Below, one piece after another: positions 56,513 to 64,000 of a stretch of 64,000 nt of DNA. The stretch is from CAVOXO01 sp963700425 (lineage in GTDB: Bacteria > Actinomycetota > Acidimicrobiia > Acidimicrobiales > Microtrichaceae). The notes under the pieces were generated by a model. That model ran no database searches, was not told the origin of the DNA, and saw only the letters and a list, made by a program, of their open reading frames with translations. Each line of letters begins with the position of its first letter. Position 1 is the stretch's first letter. The stretch lies in NCBI GenBank assembly GCA_963700425.1, contig CAVOXO010000007.1:124001-188000 (forward strand). Reading direction: 5' to 3'. A program made the position numbers and the translations under genes.

Positions 56513-57469
56513 TCAGATACCGGTTCCCTCCACCGAGCCCGGCGGCAGGTCACCGCCCGCCGGGTCGAACACGATGCAGACGACCTCCCGATCACCCGCA
56601 CCCCAGGTGTACCGGTCTGGCGTGTAGTACCAGACCCCCAGGCGGCTCTCCTCGTAGGTGACACCCACGAAGTCCTCGAACGGGCCGACGCACATCTCGT
56701 CGGCCAGGTCGAACATGGCGGCGTCGCCGGGGTACGACTCGAGAGCGGGGTCGACGTCGCCCCTCGAGTAGATCTCGCCGCCGTGGGGCTCGAAGCACGA
56801 TGTCTGTTCGATGTCGACGTACTCGACGTCTTCGGGGTTCTGGACGCAGGTCCCGATGGCGTACTCGTCGGCCGCCGGCGCAAGGAGATCGTCGATGAAC
56901 GAGCTGGAGTTCTGGGAGGAATCGCCGAACGCGAAGAGCACGATCCACCCCACACCGATGAGCAACCCGATCGCTCCCAGGACGATCCCGCTGACCGCCA
57001 TGCCCCGACCCTGGACCCGGTCGGGGTCCCGATTGATCTCACGGAGTCCGAGCACGCCCAGCACCAACGCCACGACCGGGATGATGACGATCACGCAGGT
57101 GAAGAGTCCGATGATCCCTGCGATGAGAGCGCCGATCGCCATTCCCGACGTGCGGGGCGGAGTCCCCGAGCCGAACGGAAGTCCGGGCGGGGGCGCCGGC
57201 GGTGGGAATTCCCATCCCGGCGCCGCCCCAGGAGGGGGTGGAGGGTATCCGGAGGGCCCTGAAAGGCCACCCGGGGGCGGCGGCGGGTAGGACCCGGGTT
57301 GTGGTCCCGGAGGCGGAGGAACCGGTGGTGTCGAACCACCGGGAGGCGGCGGGTAGGACGACCCGGGCTGTCCCGGCGCCGCTGCCCCGGGTCCGCCGGT
57401 GGACGGCGCGGCGCCACTGTCGATGGGGGGAAACGAGTCGGGCGGACGATTCTCCGGGTCGAACGTCAT
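56513..57469 (-). CDS. Pro-rich DUF4190 membrane protein with septum-formation-like domain
   Basis: 318 aa, ATG 57469. Residues 1-105 are a Pro/Gly-rich cytoplasmic tail (repeated SYPPPPGG-type units). Two membrane helices form DUF4190 (GALIAGIIGLFTCVIVIIPV; GIVLGAIGLLIGVGWIVLFA) with LGVLGLREINRDPDRVQGRG between. The exterior domain (YAIGTCVQNPEDVEYVDIEQ, SCFEPHGGEIYS, EMCVGPFEDFVGV) matches the actinobacterial septum-formation type domain with paired cysteines. Confidence 0.85.
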   Translation of the reverse strand: MTFDPENRPPDSFPPIDSGAAPSTGGPGAAAPGQPGSSYPPPPGGSTPPVPPPPGPQPGSYPPPPPGGLSGPSGYPPPPPGAAPGWEFPPPAPPPGLPFGSGTPPRTSGMAIGALIAGIIGLFTCVIVIIPVVALVLGVLGLREINRDPDRVQGRGMAVSGIVLGAIGLLIGVGWIVLFAFGDSSQNSSSFIDDLLAPAADEYAIGTCVQNPEDVEYVDIEQTSCFEPHGGEIYSRGDVDPALESYPGDAAMFDLADEMCVGPFEDFVGVTYEESRLGVWYYTPDRYTWGAGDREVVCIVFDPAGGDLPPGSVEGTGI

Positions 57470-57478
57470 GAGTCGAGG

Positions 57479-58771
57479 CTATCGAGCAACCGACGCGTCG
57501 CTACCGTGCTCCGCGTCGCCTCGGGCCAGGAACCACCAGCTGCCACAGAAGGCCCCGACGCACACCAGCGCCATGACGAAGGTGCGAGGCCCCTTCAGGC
57601 CGACCGCTGCTCCCCCGATCGTGGCCAACACGATGCCGGCCCACAGCGCGGCGGGGCCGGGGGCCGGGCGATCGGCGACACGCGTCGGTCGAGAGGCCGT
57701 GGCCCGACCGCCTCGCGACATCACCGCCGCGGTGGCGGCCACGAGCAGGCCGGTGACTCCCAGCACGACGACCCACCACACCGGACGGGTTGCCCACCAC
57801 CACCCGGTGAGCCGGGTCGGAACGGGGAGTCCCGCAGCAATCGCTCCCGCGCACAGGGCGAGGGCCGTGAGATGCAGGACGTAGACCGGCACCGCCAGTA
57901 CACCGGCTCGTCGCCATTGGCGTGCCCACCGAACGCCCGCCCGATCGAGCAGCGTGGCCGACATCATCATCAGACCCACCCAGCAGATGGCCGCGGTCGC
58001 GGTGAAAAGCGTCGGAGGGGTCGTGTTGGAACGCTGCCCCTGAACCGCGTCGATGAGTGCGGGGCTGTACCCCCCGTGGCGCACGAGGAGCCAGCCGGCA
58101 CCCGCGCCCCCGATCGCCAGTAGTGCCCCGACCCGCCGCTCGGCGAAGGGCCCCGCCTCGACCCGAAGTCGCCACCACGCGCCGAGTATCCACGGTGTGG
58201 CCCACGCCGCCGCGAAACCGGGCCAGCCGATCCACCCCGGCGCGCCCCGGGCGAAACGGGCGGCGTCGAGCACCGCGAGCAGCGCCAGTCCCGTTCCCAC
58301 GGCCAGGACCGGGTGTCGGGCCGCCATTGCGAGCTGCGGGCTGAGGGCCACCAGTGGCACGTAGGCGGCGAGAAACCACAGGGGCTGGGTGGCTATCCGT
58401 GCACCGTCGGCCACCACGCCGCCGTCACCGGTGACGAGCCACGCCACGCCGACCACCGCCACCCAGGTGCTCACCACGACGGCGCCGAGCCCGACGAGAG
58501 TGCGGAGCCGCGGGGCCGCACTGCGGGGATCCGAGGTCAGGTTGGCCCAACCGGCCGCGGTGAAGAACACCGCCATGGGAGACAACACCGCCACCCACGC
58601 CCAACCGGGCCGGATCTCCAGGAGGTTGGTCCCACGGAGGGAGCCGTCGGCGCCGCGATCGATGACGGCCAGGGACAGGTGGCCGATGACGACGACGGCC
58701 AGGGCGAGGACGCGGGCGACATCGATCGCCGGACGCCTCCTGGTCGCGGGAGGGTCGTCATGTGGTGTCAC
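57479..58771 (-). CDS. Acyltransferase 3 family membrane protein
   Basis: 430 aa from GTG 58771. N-terminal RRPAIDVARVLALAVVVIGH carries the Arg/His pattern of acyltransferase-3 proteins; ten to eleven hydrophobic segments follow, with IATQPLWFLAAYVPLVALSP typical of the family. Probably O-acetylates an envelope polysaccharide or glycolipid. Ends 9 bases before the DUF4190 protein start. Confidence 0.85.
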   Translation of the reverse strand: MTPHDDPPATRRRPAIDVARVLALAVVVIGHLSLAVIDRGADGSLRGTNLLEIRPGWAWVAVLSPMAVFFTAAGWANLTSDPRSAAPRLRTLVGLGAVVVSTWVAVVGVAWLVTGDGGVVADGARIATQPLWFLAAYVPLVALSPQLAMAARHPVLAVGTGLALLAVLDAARFARGAPGWIGWPGFAAAWATPWILGAWWRLRVEAGPFAERRVGALLAIGGAGAGWLLVRHGGYSPALIDAVQGQRSNTTPPTLFTATAAICWVGLMMMSATLLDRAGVRWARQWRRAGVLAVPVYVLHLTALALCAGAIAAGLPVPTRLTGWWWATRPVWWVVVLGVTGLLVAATAAVMSRGGRATASRPTRVADRPAPGPAALWAGIVLATIGGAAVGLKGPRTFVMALVCVGAFCGSWWFLARGDAEHGSDASVAR

Positions 58772-58847
58772 CGACCCTCCACCCTACGGGCCATCGTGCC
58801 GACGAGATCATGTCCGCCCCGCGAGCCCGACACCGTGGTCCCCACCG

Positions 58848-59351
58848 CTAGGTTCTGTGGCCGACCACCCGGATCCGCACCTCGACATCGGGATGGACCC
58901 GCAGCAGTCCGACTCGTGGCGGCTTGAGACCCCAGTCGCGTACATCGAAGGTCTGCGTGCCCTCCATGATCAACTCGCCGTCCTCGACCGCCACCGTCAA
59001 CTCTCCGCTGACGGATCGGACCTCTCCGCGGAAGTCCAGATCGCCGGTGACCGCGACCCGATCGACGGTCAACCGCTCCGCAGAGGTGACGGTTCCGACG
59101 ATCTCGGGATGACGACGGGCGTCCACACGCCGACGCGTCTCGCGGTCGACGAGGGCATTGCCGGAGTCGAGTCGATCGACCTCGATGCGAACCTCGCCCG
59201 ACACCAGGGGCTCAGCGGACAGGTGGCCGCGTGGCCGCAGCACCTCGACGTGACCGACGAGCCCTGTGGCCGTTGCCCTGATCGGGTGGACCGAGGAGGT
59301 GCCGTCGATCCAGACCTGCGAACGATCGGGGTCGATCTCGTAGGTGGTCAT
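58848..59351 (-). CDS. YceI family protein
   Basis: 167 aa from ATG 59351. YEIDPDRSQVWIDGTSSVHP and the beta-barrel strands GEVRIEVDRLDSGNALVDRE, HPEIVGTVTSAERLTV and VTGDLDFRGEVRSVSGELTV fit the YceI lipocalin-like fold, which binds isoprenoid lipids. No signal peptide, so it is cytoplasmic here. Confidence 0.87.
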   Translation of the reverse strand: MTTYEIDPDRSQVWIDGTSSVHPIRATATGLVGHVEVLRPRGHLSAEPLVSGEVRIEVDRLDSGNALVDRETRRRVDARRHPEIVGTVTSAERLTVDRVAVTGDLDFRGEVRSVSGELTVAVEDGELIMEGTQTFDVRDWGLKPPRVGLLRVHPDVEVRIRVVGHRT

Positions 59352-59386
59352 GGGGAACCGATGACAGACATGGCGAATGGGACTCG

Positions 59387-59800
59387 TCAGTCGAGGTCGC
59401 CGGCTTCGGCCGCCGCGAACGCCCCCAGGAGATCGCGCGCCGAGACGATTCCCGCGACCTGGCCTTCCTCGCCGATGAGCACGTGGCGCACCCACCGCCC
59501 CATCATCTCGCCGGCGACATCGAGGATGCTGACGTCGGGAAGGGTCCAGATGAGGTTCGTCTGGGCCACATCCGCAGCGGTCACCGCGTCGAGGTCGTCG
59601 CCGGCGGCAGCTGACCGAACGATGTCACGCTCGGAGACGACTCCGGTGATCGTGTCCTCACCGACCGCGACGATGCTGACGTCGCCGTCGGCCATCGTTC
59701 GGGCGACATCGCGGAGGGAGGACCCGGCGCTGACACGCACGACGGTGTCGCTGGAGACCGCGGAGACGGGGAGGTCGGAGGGGCTGGTGAGATCGGACAT
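59387..59800 (-). CDS. CBS-domain pair protein
   Basis: 137 aa from ATG 59800. Two CBS motifs: SLRDVARTMADGDVSIVAVG with ITGVVSERDIVRS, and SILDVAGEMMGRWVRHVLIG with VAGIVSARDLLGAF. Binds adenine nucleotides; the regulated partner is unknown. Confidence 0.9.
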   Translation of the reverse strand: MSDLTSPSDLPVSAVSSDTVVRVSAGSSLRDVARTMADGDVSIVAVGEDTITGVVSERDIVRSAAAGDDLDAVTAADVAQTNLIWTLPDVSILDVAGEMMGRWVRHVLIGEEGQVAGIVSARDLLGAFAAAEAGDLD

Positions 59801-59872
59801 GGCGACAGCTTGGCGTGTCGGCGACGGCGGTGCCAACGTCACCGGGATCGGCCCGGTGCCCCGCTCCCGCGG

Positions 59873-61051
59873 TCAGCCCGATTGCCGATAGGTGACCGAC
59901 ACGCCGTCGAAGGCCTCGCCGATCCCGTCGCCGAGGCCCACGGGCTCGGCATCGATGCCGAAGGCGTCACGGAGGAACGCCACGGTGAAGTGCTGGGTGA
60001 CCGCCCACCCGATACGGGGATCGAGGTCGCCCTCCTCGCACCCGTTGCGACCCAGTTCGAGGAGCCGATCGGGTATCGGTATGCCCATGTCCCGGGCGAC
60101 ACCGATGACGTCGGTGCCCTCCCTGATGGCGAGGCACGAATCTCCGAACCCGTTGTGCCCCATGTCCCCGACGATGACGAGACGCTTGGGGTCGGCCAGA
60201 TTGGCGTAGGTGGCTTCGGCGTCGTCGACGGTGATGGCGATGTCGTTCTCCGCCGCGATGATCAACGATGGGGTGTCCGATGTCGAGGTCTCGACCAGAT
60301 TGGCGGGCGCCCATCCGACCACCGCCCCCACCGACCCGTCGTCGAGCAGGCCGAACATGGTCGCCGCGCCCGTGGAGCGTCCCGCGCCGGCGACGCGGGT
60401 GGTGTCCACGGTTCCTGACAGAACCGACTCGGGGTCCGCGCTCCGGGCCGCCATCTCGGCAATCGTCGTCGCGGCCACCGATGCGGTGCCGTCCCGGCCA
60501 CCCGACGTGGTTCCGCCGGTGAACGACGCCATCATCCCGTACTCGGGATAGTCGATCGACGCCACCACGAAACCCCAGGCCGCGAGTCCCGAGAGCTGAT
60601 AGCCGTAGACCGAGCGCCACCCCCCGGCGCCATGAGAGAAGAGCACGAGTGGGAACGGTCCGTCACCCGACGCCGGAACGTCCCGCGTCGCGGGCAGCTC
60701 GACCGACAGGTCCACATCGGCGGGAGGAGTGGGCAGGGTGGCCAACACCTCGGGGGGAATGGCGTCGGTCTGGAGATAGACCGCCGGTGTGCCGGCGTCG
60801 GTGCTCCCGTCCTGGGCCGGGTAGTAGACCTCGACGGCGCGACCGTCGTCGAGGGTGAGCGTCGTGATCCCCACTTCGTAGGGGCCGGCATCGGCGTAGC
60901 GGGGCTCGGCCGCGACCGACGTCGTGTCGTCGCCCGCCGGGTTGTCGGCGGCGGTCGCCGCGTCGTCGGCGTCACTCGAGCACGCCGCTCCGATCATGGC
61001 GGCGGCAACACACAGCACCACCCCCGCCCGCCGGATCCCCGTCGTTGTCAT
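59873..61051 (-). CDS. Alpha/beta hydrolase lipoprotein
   Basis: 392 aa from ATG 61051. Signal peptide GVVLCVAAAMIGAAC with lipobox GAAC, Thr/Asp-rich linker, then an alpha/beta hydrolase resembling PET-hydrolase/platelet-activating-factor acetylhydrolase-type enzymes: oxyanion FPLVLFSHGAGGWRSVYGYQ, nucleophile Ser in AGAGRSTGAATMFG, Asp in IAAENDIAI, His in GDMGHNGFGD. Probably an extracellular esterase or lipase. Confidence 0.88.
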   Translation of the reverse strand: MTTTGIRRAGVVLCVAAAMIGAACSSDADDAATAADNPAGDDTTSVAAEPRYADAGPYEVGITTLTLDDGRAVEVYYPAQDGSTDAGTPAVYLQTDAIPPEVLATLPTPPADVDLSVELPATRDVPASGDGPFPLVLFSHGAGGWRSVYGYQLSGLAAWGFVVASIDYPEYGMMASFTGGTTSGGRDGTASVAATTIAEMAARSADPESVLSGTVDTTRVAGAGRSTGAATMFGLLDDGSVGAVVGWAPANLVETSTSDTPSLIIAAENDIAITVDDAEATYANLADPKRLVIVGDMGHNGFGDSCLAIREGTDVIGVARDMGIPIPDRLLELGRNGCEEGDLDPRIGWAVTQHFTVAFLRDAFGIDAEPVGLGDGIGEAFDGVSVTYRQSG

Positions 61052-61109
61052 GTCGTGTCCCCCTCTGACGGTCCCCGCCGTGGTCCGCGTCGTACCCCCC
61101 ACCACTCTG

Positions 61110-62191
61110 TCAGTCGGGTGGCGCGATGAGTACCAGCTTCCCGACGAAGTCCTTGTCGAGGAAGCGTTTCTGCGCCGCGACGATCTCTGCCAGGGGGTAG
61201 GTGGCGGCGACCAACGGCCGGATCTGCCCCCCGTTCGATGTAGCCGACGAGGTTCTCGAACACACCCGGCTCCTGGTAGGTCGCCCCCATGAGGACCAGA
61301 TCCTCGAGGTAGAGGGCACGGACGTCGAGCTCGACGATCGGTCCGGCGATCGCTCCGGACGTCACATAGCGACCACCCCTCACCAGGACCTCGAGGAGCC
61401 GGGGCCACTGCTCCCCGGCCACGAGGTCCACCACGACGTCGACCGATTCGGGACCGAGCACCGCCACCGGATCGTCACCTCGCGCCACCACCAGTTCCGC
61501 ACCGATGTCCGCCACCCGTTCGGCCTTGGCACGGCCCGCGACGGCGAGGACGGACGCCCCCCGTCGGCGCGCCAGTTGAACGGCCGCAGATCCCACGCCC
61601 CCCGACGCGCCGGTGATGAGGACCCGTTCGCCCGCTCCGAGCCCGACGCGCTGCAACATGTTCTCGGCGGTGGACCAGGCGCAGGGGATCGACGCCAACT
61701 CGACATCGGTCCGGTCGCAGTCCACCGCATGGGTCTCAGCCGAGTGGGCCACGAGGTACTGGGCGAACGCCCCGTCGAACTCCGAGCCCAGCGTCTCGGT
61801 GACGAAGGGCAGGTCTCCTGCGGGTGCCCGCTGCATCGTGGCCACGATGACCCGCTCTCCGACGCGGGATCCGTCGACCCTCTCCCCGACCGCCACGATG
61901 CGCCCACACGCGTCGGCCCCTTGGATCCTCGGGAAGTCCAGTGGCCGACCCGACCATCCTTTGTCGTCGTCGATCCCGGACCCGGCCCCCTCGCCTCGGG
62001 CCAGTCGGCCGGTGTCCGCGTTCACCGCCTTCGAGTACCACCCGACCCGAGTGTTGATGTCGGTGTTGTTGACCCCCGCTAGCGGCGACGCGAATGAGTA
62101 CCTGTTCCGGACCGGGTCGCGGTACCGCGACATCGTCGCGGTACTCCATGACGTCGAATCCACCGTGTCCGGTGAGGACGACCGCGCTCAT
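61110..62191 (-). CDS. Zinc-type alcohol dehydrogenase/quinone oxidoreductase family (two frameshifts)
   Basis: About 360 aa from ATG 62191. N-terminal SAVVLTGHGGFDVMEYRDDV, GVNNTDINTRVGWYSK, FPRIQGADACGRIVAVG; then NAD(P) site VLITGASGGVGSAAVQLARR and C-terminal YPLAEIVAAQKRFLDKDFVG. The zinc-ligand Cys/His pattern of alcohol dehydrogenases is not seen, so a zinc-free quinone oxidoreductase is more likely. Frame changes near 62076 and 61235. Confidence 0.87.
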
Positions 62192-62270
62192 CGTCGCGGG
62201 GACCGAGGTCGGCACCGCGTTCAGTTCGGCGCCTCCGGATCGACGCCCACCCGTGCCGTCCGACCGCGGT

Positions 62271-63715
62271 CACACACCGGACACGGCCTTGACCTCGAGG
62301 AACTCCTCGATGCCCCACGACGCCGCCCTCACGTCCGACCCCCGACTGCTTGTAGCCACCGAAGGGGCTGTTGGCCGGCCCGGCTGGTTCCGTTCACCTG
62401 GACCATGCCCGGCCCGCAGTCGGCGCGAGTCACCCGCTCGGCCCGCTCGGGGTCACCGGTCTGCACGTAGGCGGCCAGACCGTACGGCGTGTCGTTGGCG
62501 ATCTCGACCGCCTCGTCCTCGGTGTCGAAGGGGATCATCGTCAGCACCGGGCCGAAGATCTCCTCCCGGGCGATGCGTCATGTCGTTGTCGACGTCGGCG
62601 AACACCGTGGGGCTGAACGAAGTAGCCCGGTCGAGTCCGTCCGGTCGCCCCGGACCACCGGCGACCAGCCGGGCACCCTCGTCGATGCCCGCCTGGATCA
62701 AGCCCTGCACCTTGTCGAACTGCGTCTCGAGAGGCCAGCGGTCCGATGTGGTCGCCGGGCTGGCGCCGGATCCACCTCGGTGGTCTGCAGCGGTCTCGGC
62801 CGCCGACCGTCACGGCCCGGTCGTACACGCTCGCGCTCCACCAGCATCCGCGTGGGGGCGTTGCAGGACTGGCCGGTGTTGTCGAAGCAGTGCGCGGCCC
62901 CCCGCCGCACGGCGTCGTCCACATCGGTGTCGGCGAACACCAGGTTCGGCGATTTGCCGCCCAACTCCAGCGACACCCGCTTCACCGTGTCCGCGGCGGC
63001 CTTGGTGACCGCGGTGCCGGCCCTCGTCGAACCGGTGAAGGACACGACGTCCACGTCGGGGTGCGAGGTCAGGGCCGAACCGACGCCGGCGCCGTCGCCG
63101 TTGACCAGGTTGAACACGCCCGGAGGGAAGCCCGCGTCATCGACGAACTCGGCGAACAGCAGCGACGACAGCGGTGCGACCTCCGACGGCTTGAGCACCA
63201 TGGTGCACCCCGCGGCCAGCGCGGCTCCCACCTTGAGGGTCACCTGATTCATGGGCCAGTTCCATGGCGTGATGAGGGCGGCCACCCCGATCGGCTCGAG
63301 GTAGATGCGGTGCTCGGGCCGATCGTCGCGCAACGGCCGGTCGAACCGCATCTCGCCCAGCGTCCGGACGAAGCTGCGCAGGTGGTAGACCCCGGCCCCG
63401 GCCTGAGCGCTGTCGGCCATGTCGATGGGGGCACCCATCTCGGCGGAGATGGCCGGCGCCATCTCGGACATGCCGGGACGCGTAGACATCTGCCAGAGCG
63501 ACCGATCAGAGCGGCTCGTTCGAGCGGAGTGGTCTCGCCCCAGACCGGCGAAGGCCGCTCGGGCGGCCGCGACGGCGCGGTCGACGTCGTCGGACGATCC
63601 CAGCGAGATCGTGCGACACCACCGACTCGTCGGAGGGGTCGATGACGTCGAGTCGGGAGCCGCCCAGGGGAGCGACCCAGTCGCCGTCGATGTAGAAGTC
63701 GGTAGGTTCGGCCAC
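62271..63715 (-). CDS. Aldehyde dehydrogenase (frameshifted)
   Basis: About 481 aa from ATG 63715, the usual length. IDGDWVAPLGGSRLDVIDPS, IGVAALITPWNWPMNQVTLK, KPSEVAPLSS, catalytic Glu in SLELGGKSPNLVF and catalytic Cys in FDNTGQSCNAPTRM, and the ending APFGGYKQSGVGREGG then EEFLEVKAVSGV before TGA at 62271. Frame changes near 63610, 63510, 62830, 62750, 62575, 62390 and 62330. NAD+-dependent oxidation of an aldehyde; substrate unknown. Confidence 0.9.
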
Positions 63716-63745
63716 GCCCAGACACTAGGCGGGGGCATCGGTCGA

Positions 63746-64000
63746 CTACCGAGGTTCGGGGGTCTCCTGCATCGTGAGATGCAGATCGCTCGCCTCGTAG
63801 GGGTGAGCGCGGGCGACGGCCTCGTCCAGGTCGTGTCCCAGGCCCGGTTCGGTACTGGGGACGACGTAGCCGTCCTCCCAGTGGATCGGGTTCGTCAGCA
63901 GCTCGGCGAGGAATCCACCGAAGTCACCGGATCGCCTCGAGGATCAGGAAGTTCGGGAGGGTCGAGGCGCTACGGCGATGTTGGCGGCCGCCTCGATGGG
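63746..64000 (-). CDS. Enolase-superfamily (mandelate racemase-type) enzyme, C-terminal fragment
   Basis: The C-terminal 60 or so residues are clear: IHWEDGYVVPSTEPGLGHDL, DEAVARAHPYEASDLHL and TMQETPEPR before TAG at 63746. The ExPGLGxxLD(E)xxxxxH ending is typical of mandelate racemase/muconate-lactonising-type acid-sugar dehydratases. The rest of the gene lies beyond the window; a frame change near 63930 is possible. Confidence 0.72.

Overview
The window is a GC-rich bacterial chromosome segment from an actinobacterium (Actinomycetota), most likely a deep branch such as Acidimicrobiia. The evidence is the crgA / trpG / pknB / pbpA / ftsW / stp / fhaB / fhaA cell-envelope cluster in its actinobacterial order, a mycothiol-dependent maleylpyruvate-isomerase-type enzyme, two F420-type (Ddn-like) reductases, an LAXTG sorting signal of the class E sortase kind, and tRNA genes that encode CCA. 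The species assignment is inference.

Layout. 1-3.1 kb: thiolase C-terminus, Kup potassium transporter and a methyltransferase. 3.1-7.5 kb: the replication/repair operon dnaX-ybaB-recR (minus strand), a divergent CPBP protease, the SRP RNA and tRNA-Ser(GGA). 7.6-10.8 kb: two tandem paralogous exported proteins of unknown function, tadA and tRNA-Ser(CGA). 10.9-16.1 kb: an ABC exporter, a membrane adenylate cyclase, and xseA-xseB (exonuclease VII). 16.1-21.9 kb: signalling genes (PAS-GGDEF-EAL, a LiaS/NarX-like histidine kinase with its LuxR-type regulator) and an exported protein. 22-25.6 kb: a serine hydrolase running in frame into peptide chain release factor 3 (prfC), two small membrane proteins and tRNA-Ala(TGC). 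25.6-27.3 kb: a gene-poor scar with a nuclease remnant, a lipoprotein and a probable transposase remnant. 27.3-39.4 kb: accessory lipoproteins, oxidoreductases, a cell-wall-anchored repeat protein and small conserved families. 39.4-45.4 kb: phosphotransferase, glycosyltransferase, acyl-CoA synthetase and thiolase; a perfect 16-bp palindrome lies between the last two, which are divergent. 45.4-56.0 kb: the division and Ser/Thr-phosphorylation cluster. 56.0-64 kb: reductase, DUF4190 protein, acyltransferase, YceI, CBS protein, hydrolase, alcohol dehydrogenase, aldehyde dehydrogenase, and the C-terminus of an enolase-superfamily enzyme.

The strongest technical signal is that roughly twenty genes, including essential ones (tadA, pbpA, pknB, crgA), are broken by single-base frameshifts, several in short G/C or A runs, while adjacent genes are intact. 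I read most of these as uncorrected consensus errors and give each gene its reconstructed full span. The main biological candidates are two kinase-free PASTA membrane proteins directly after PknB, a six-repeat LAVTG surface protein with a strictly conserved cysteine pair per repeat, the tandem five-cysteine exported paralogues, and the palindromic operator in the fatty-acid region. I found no CRISPR array, prophage or complete mobile element.
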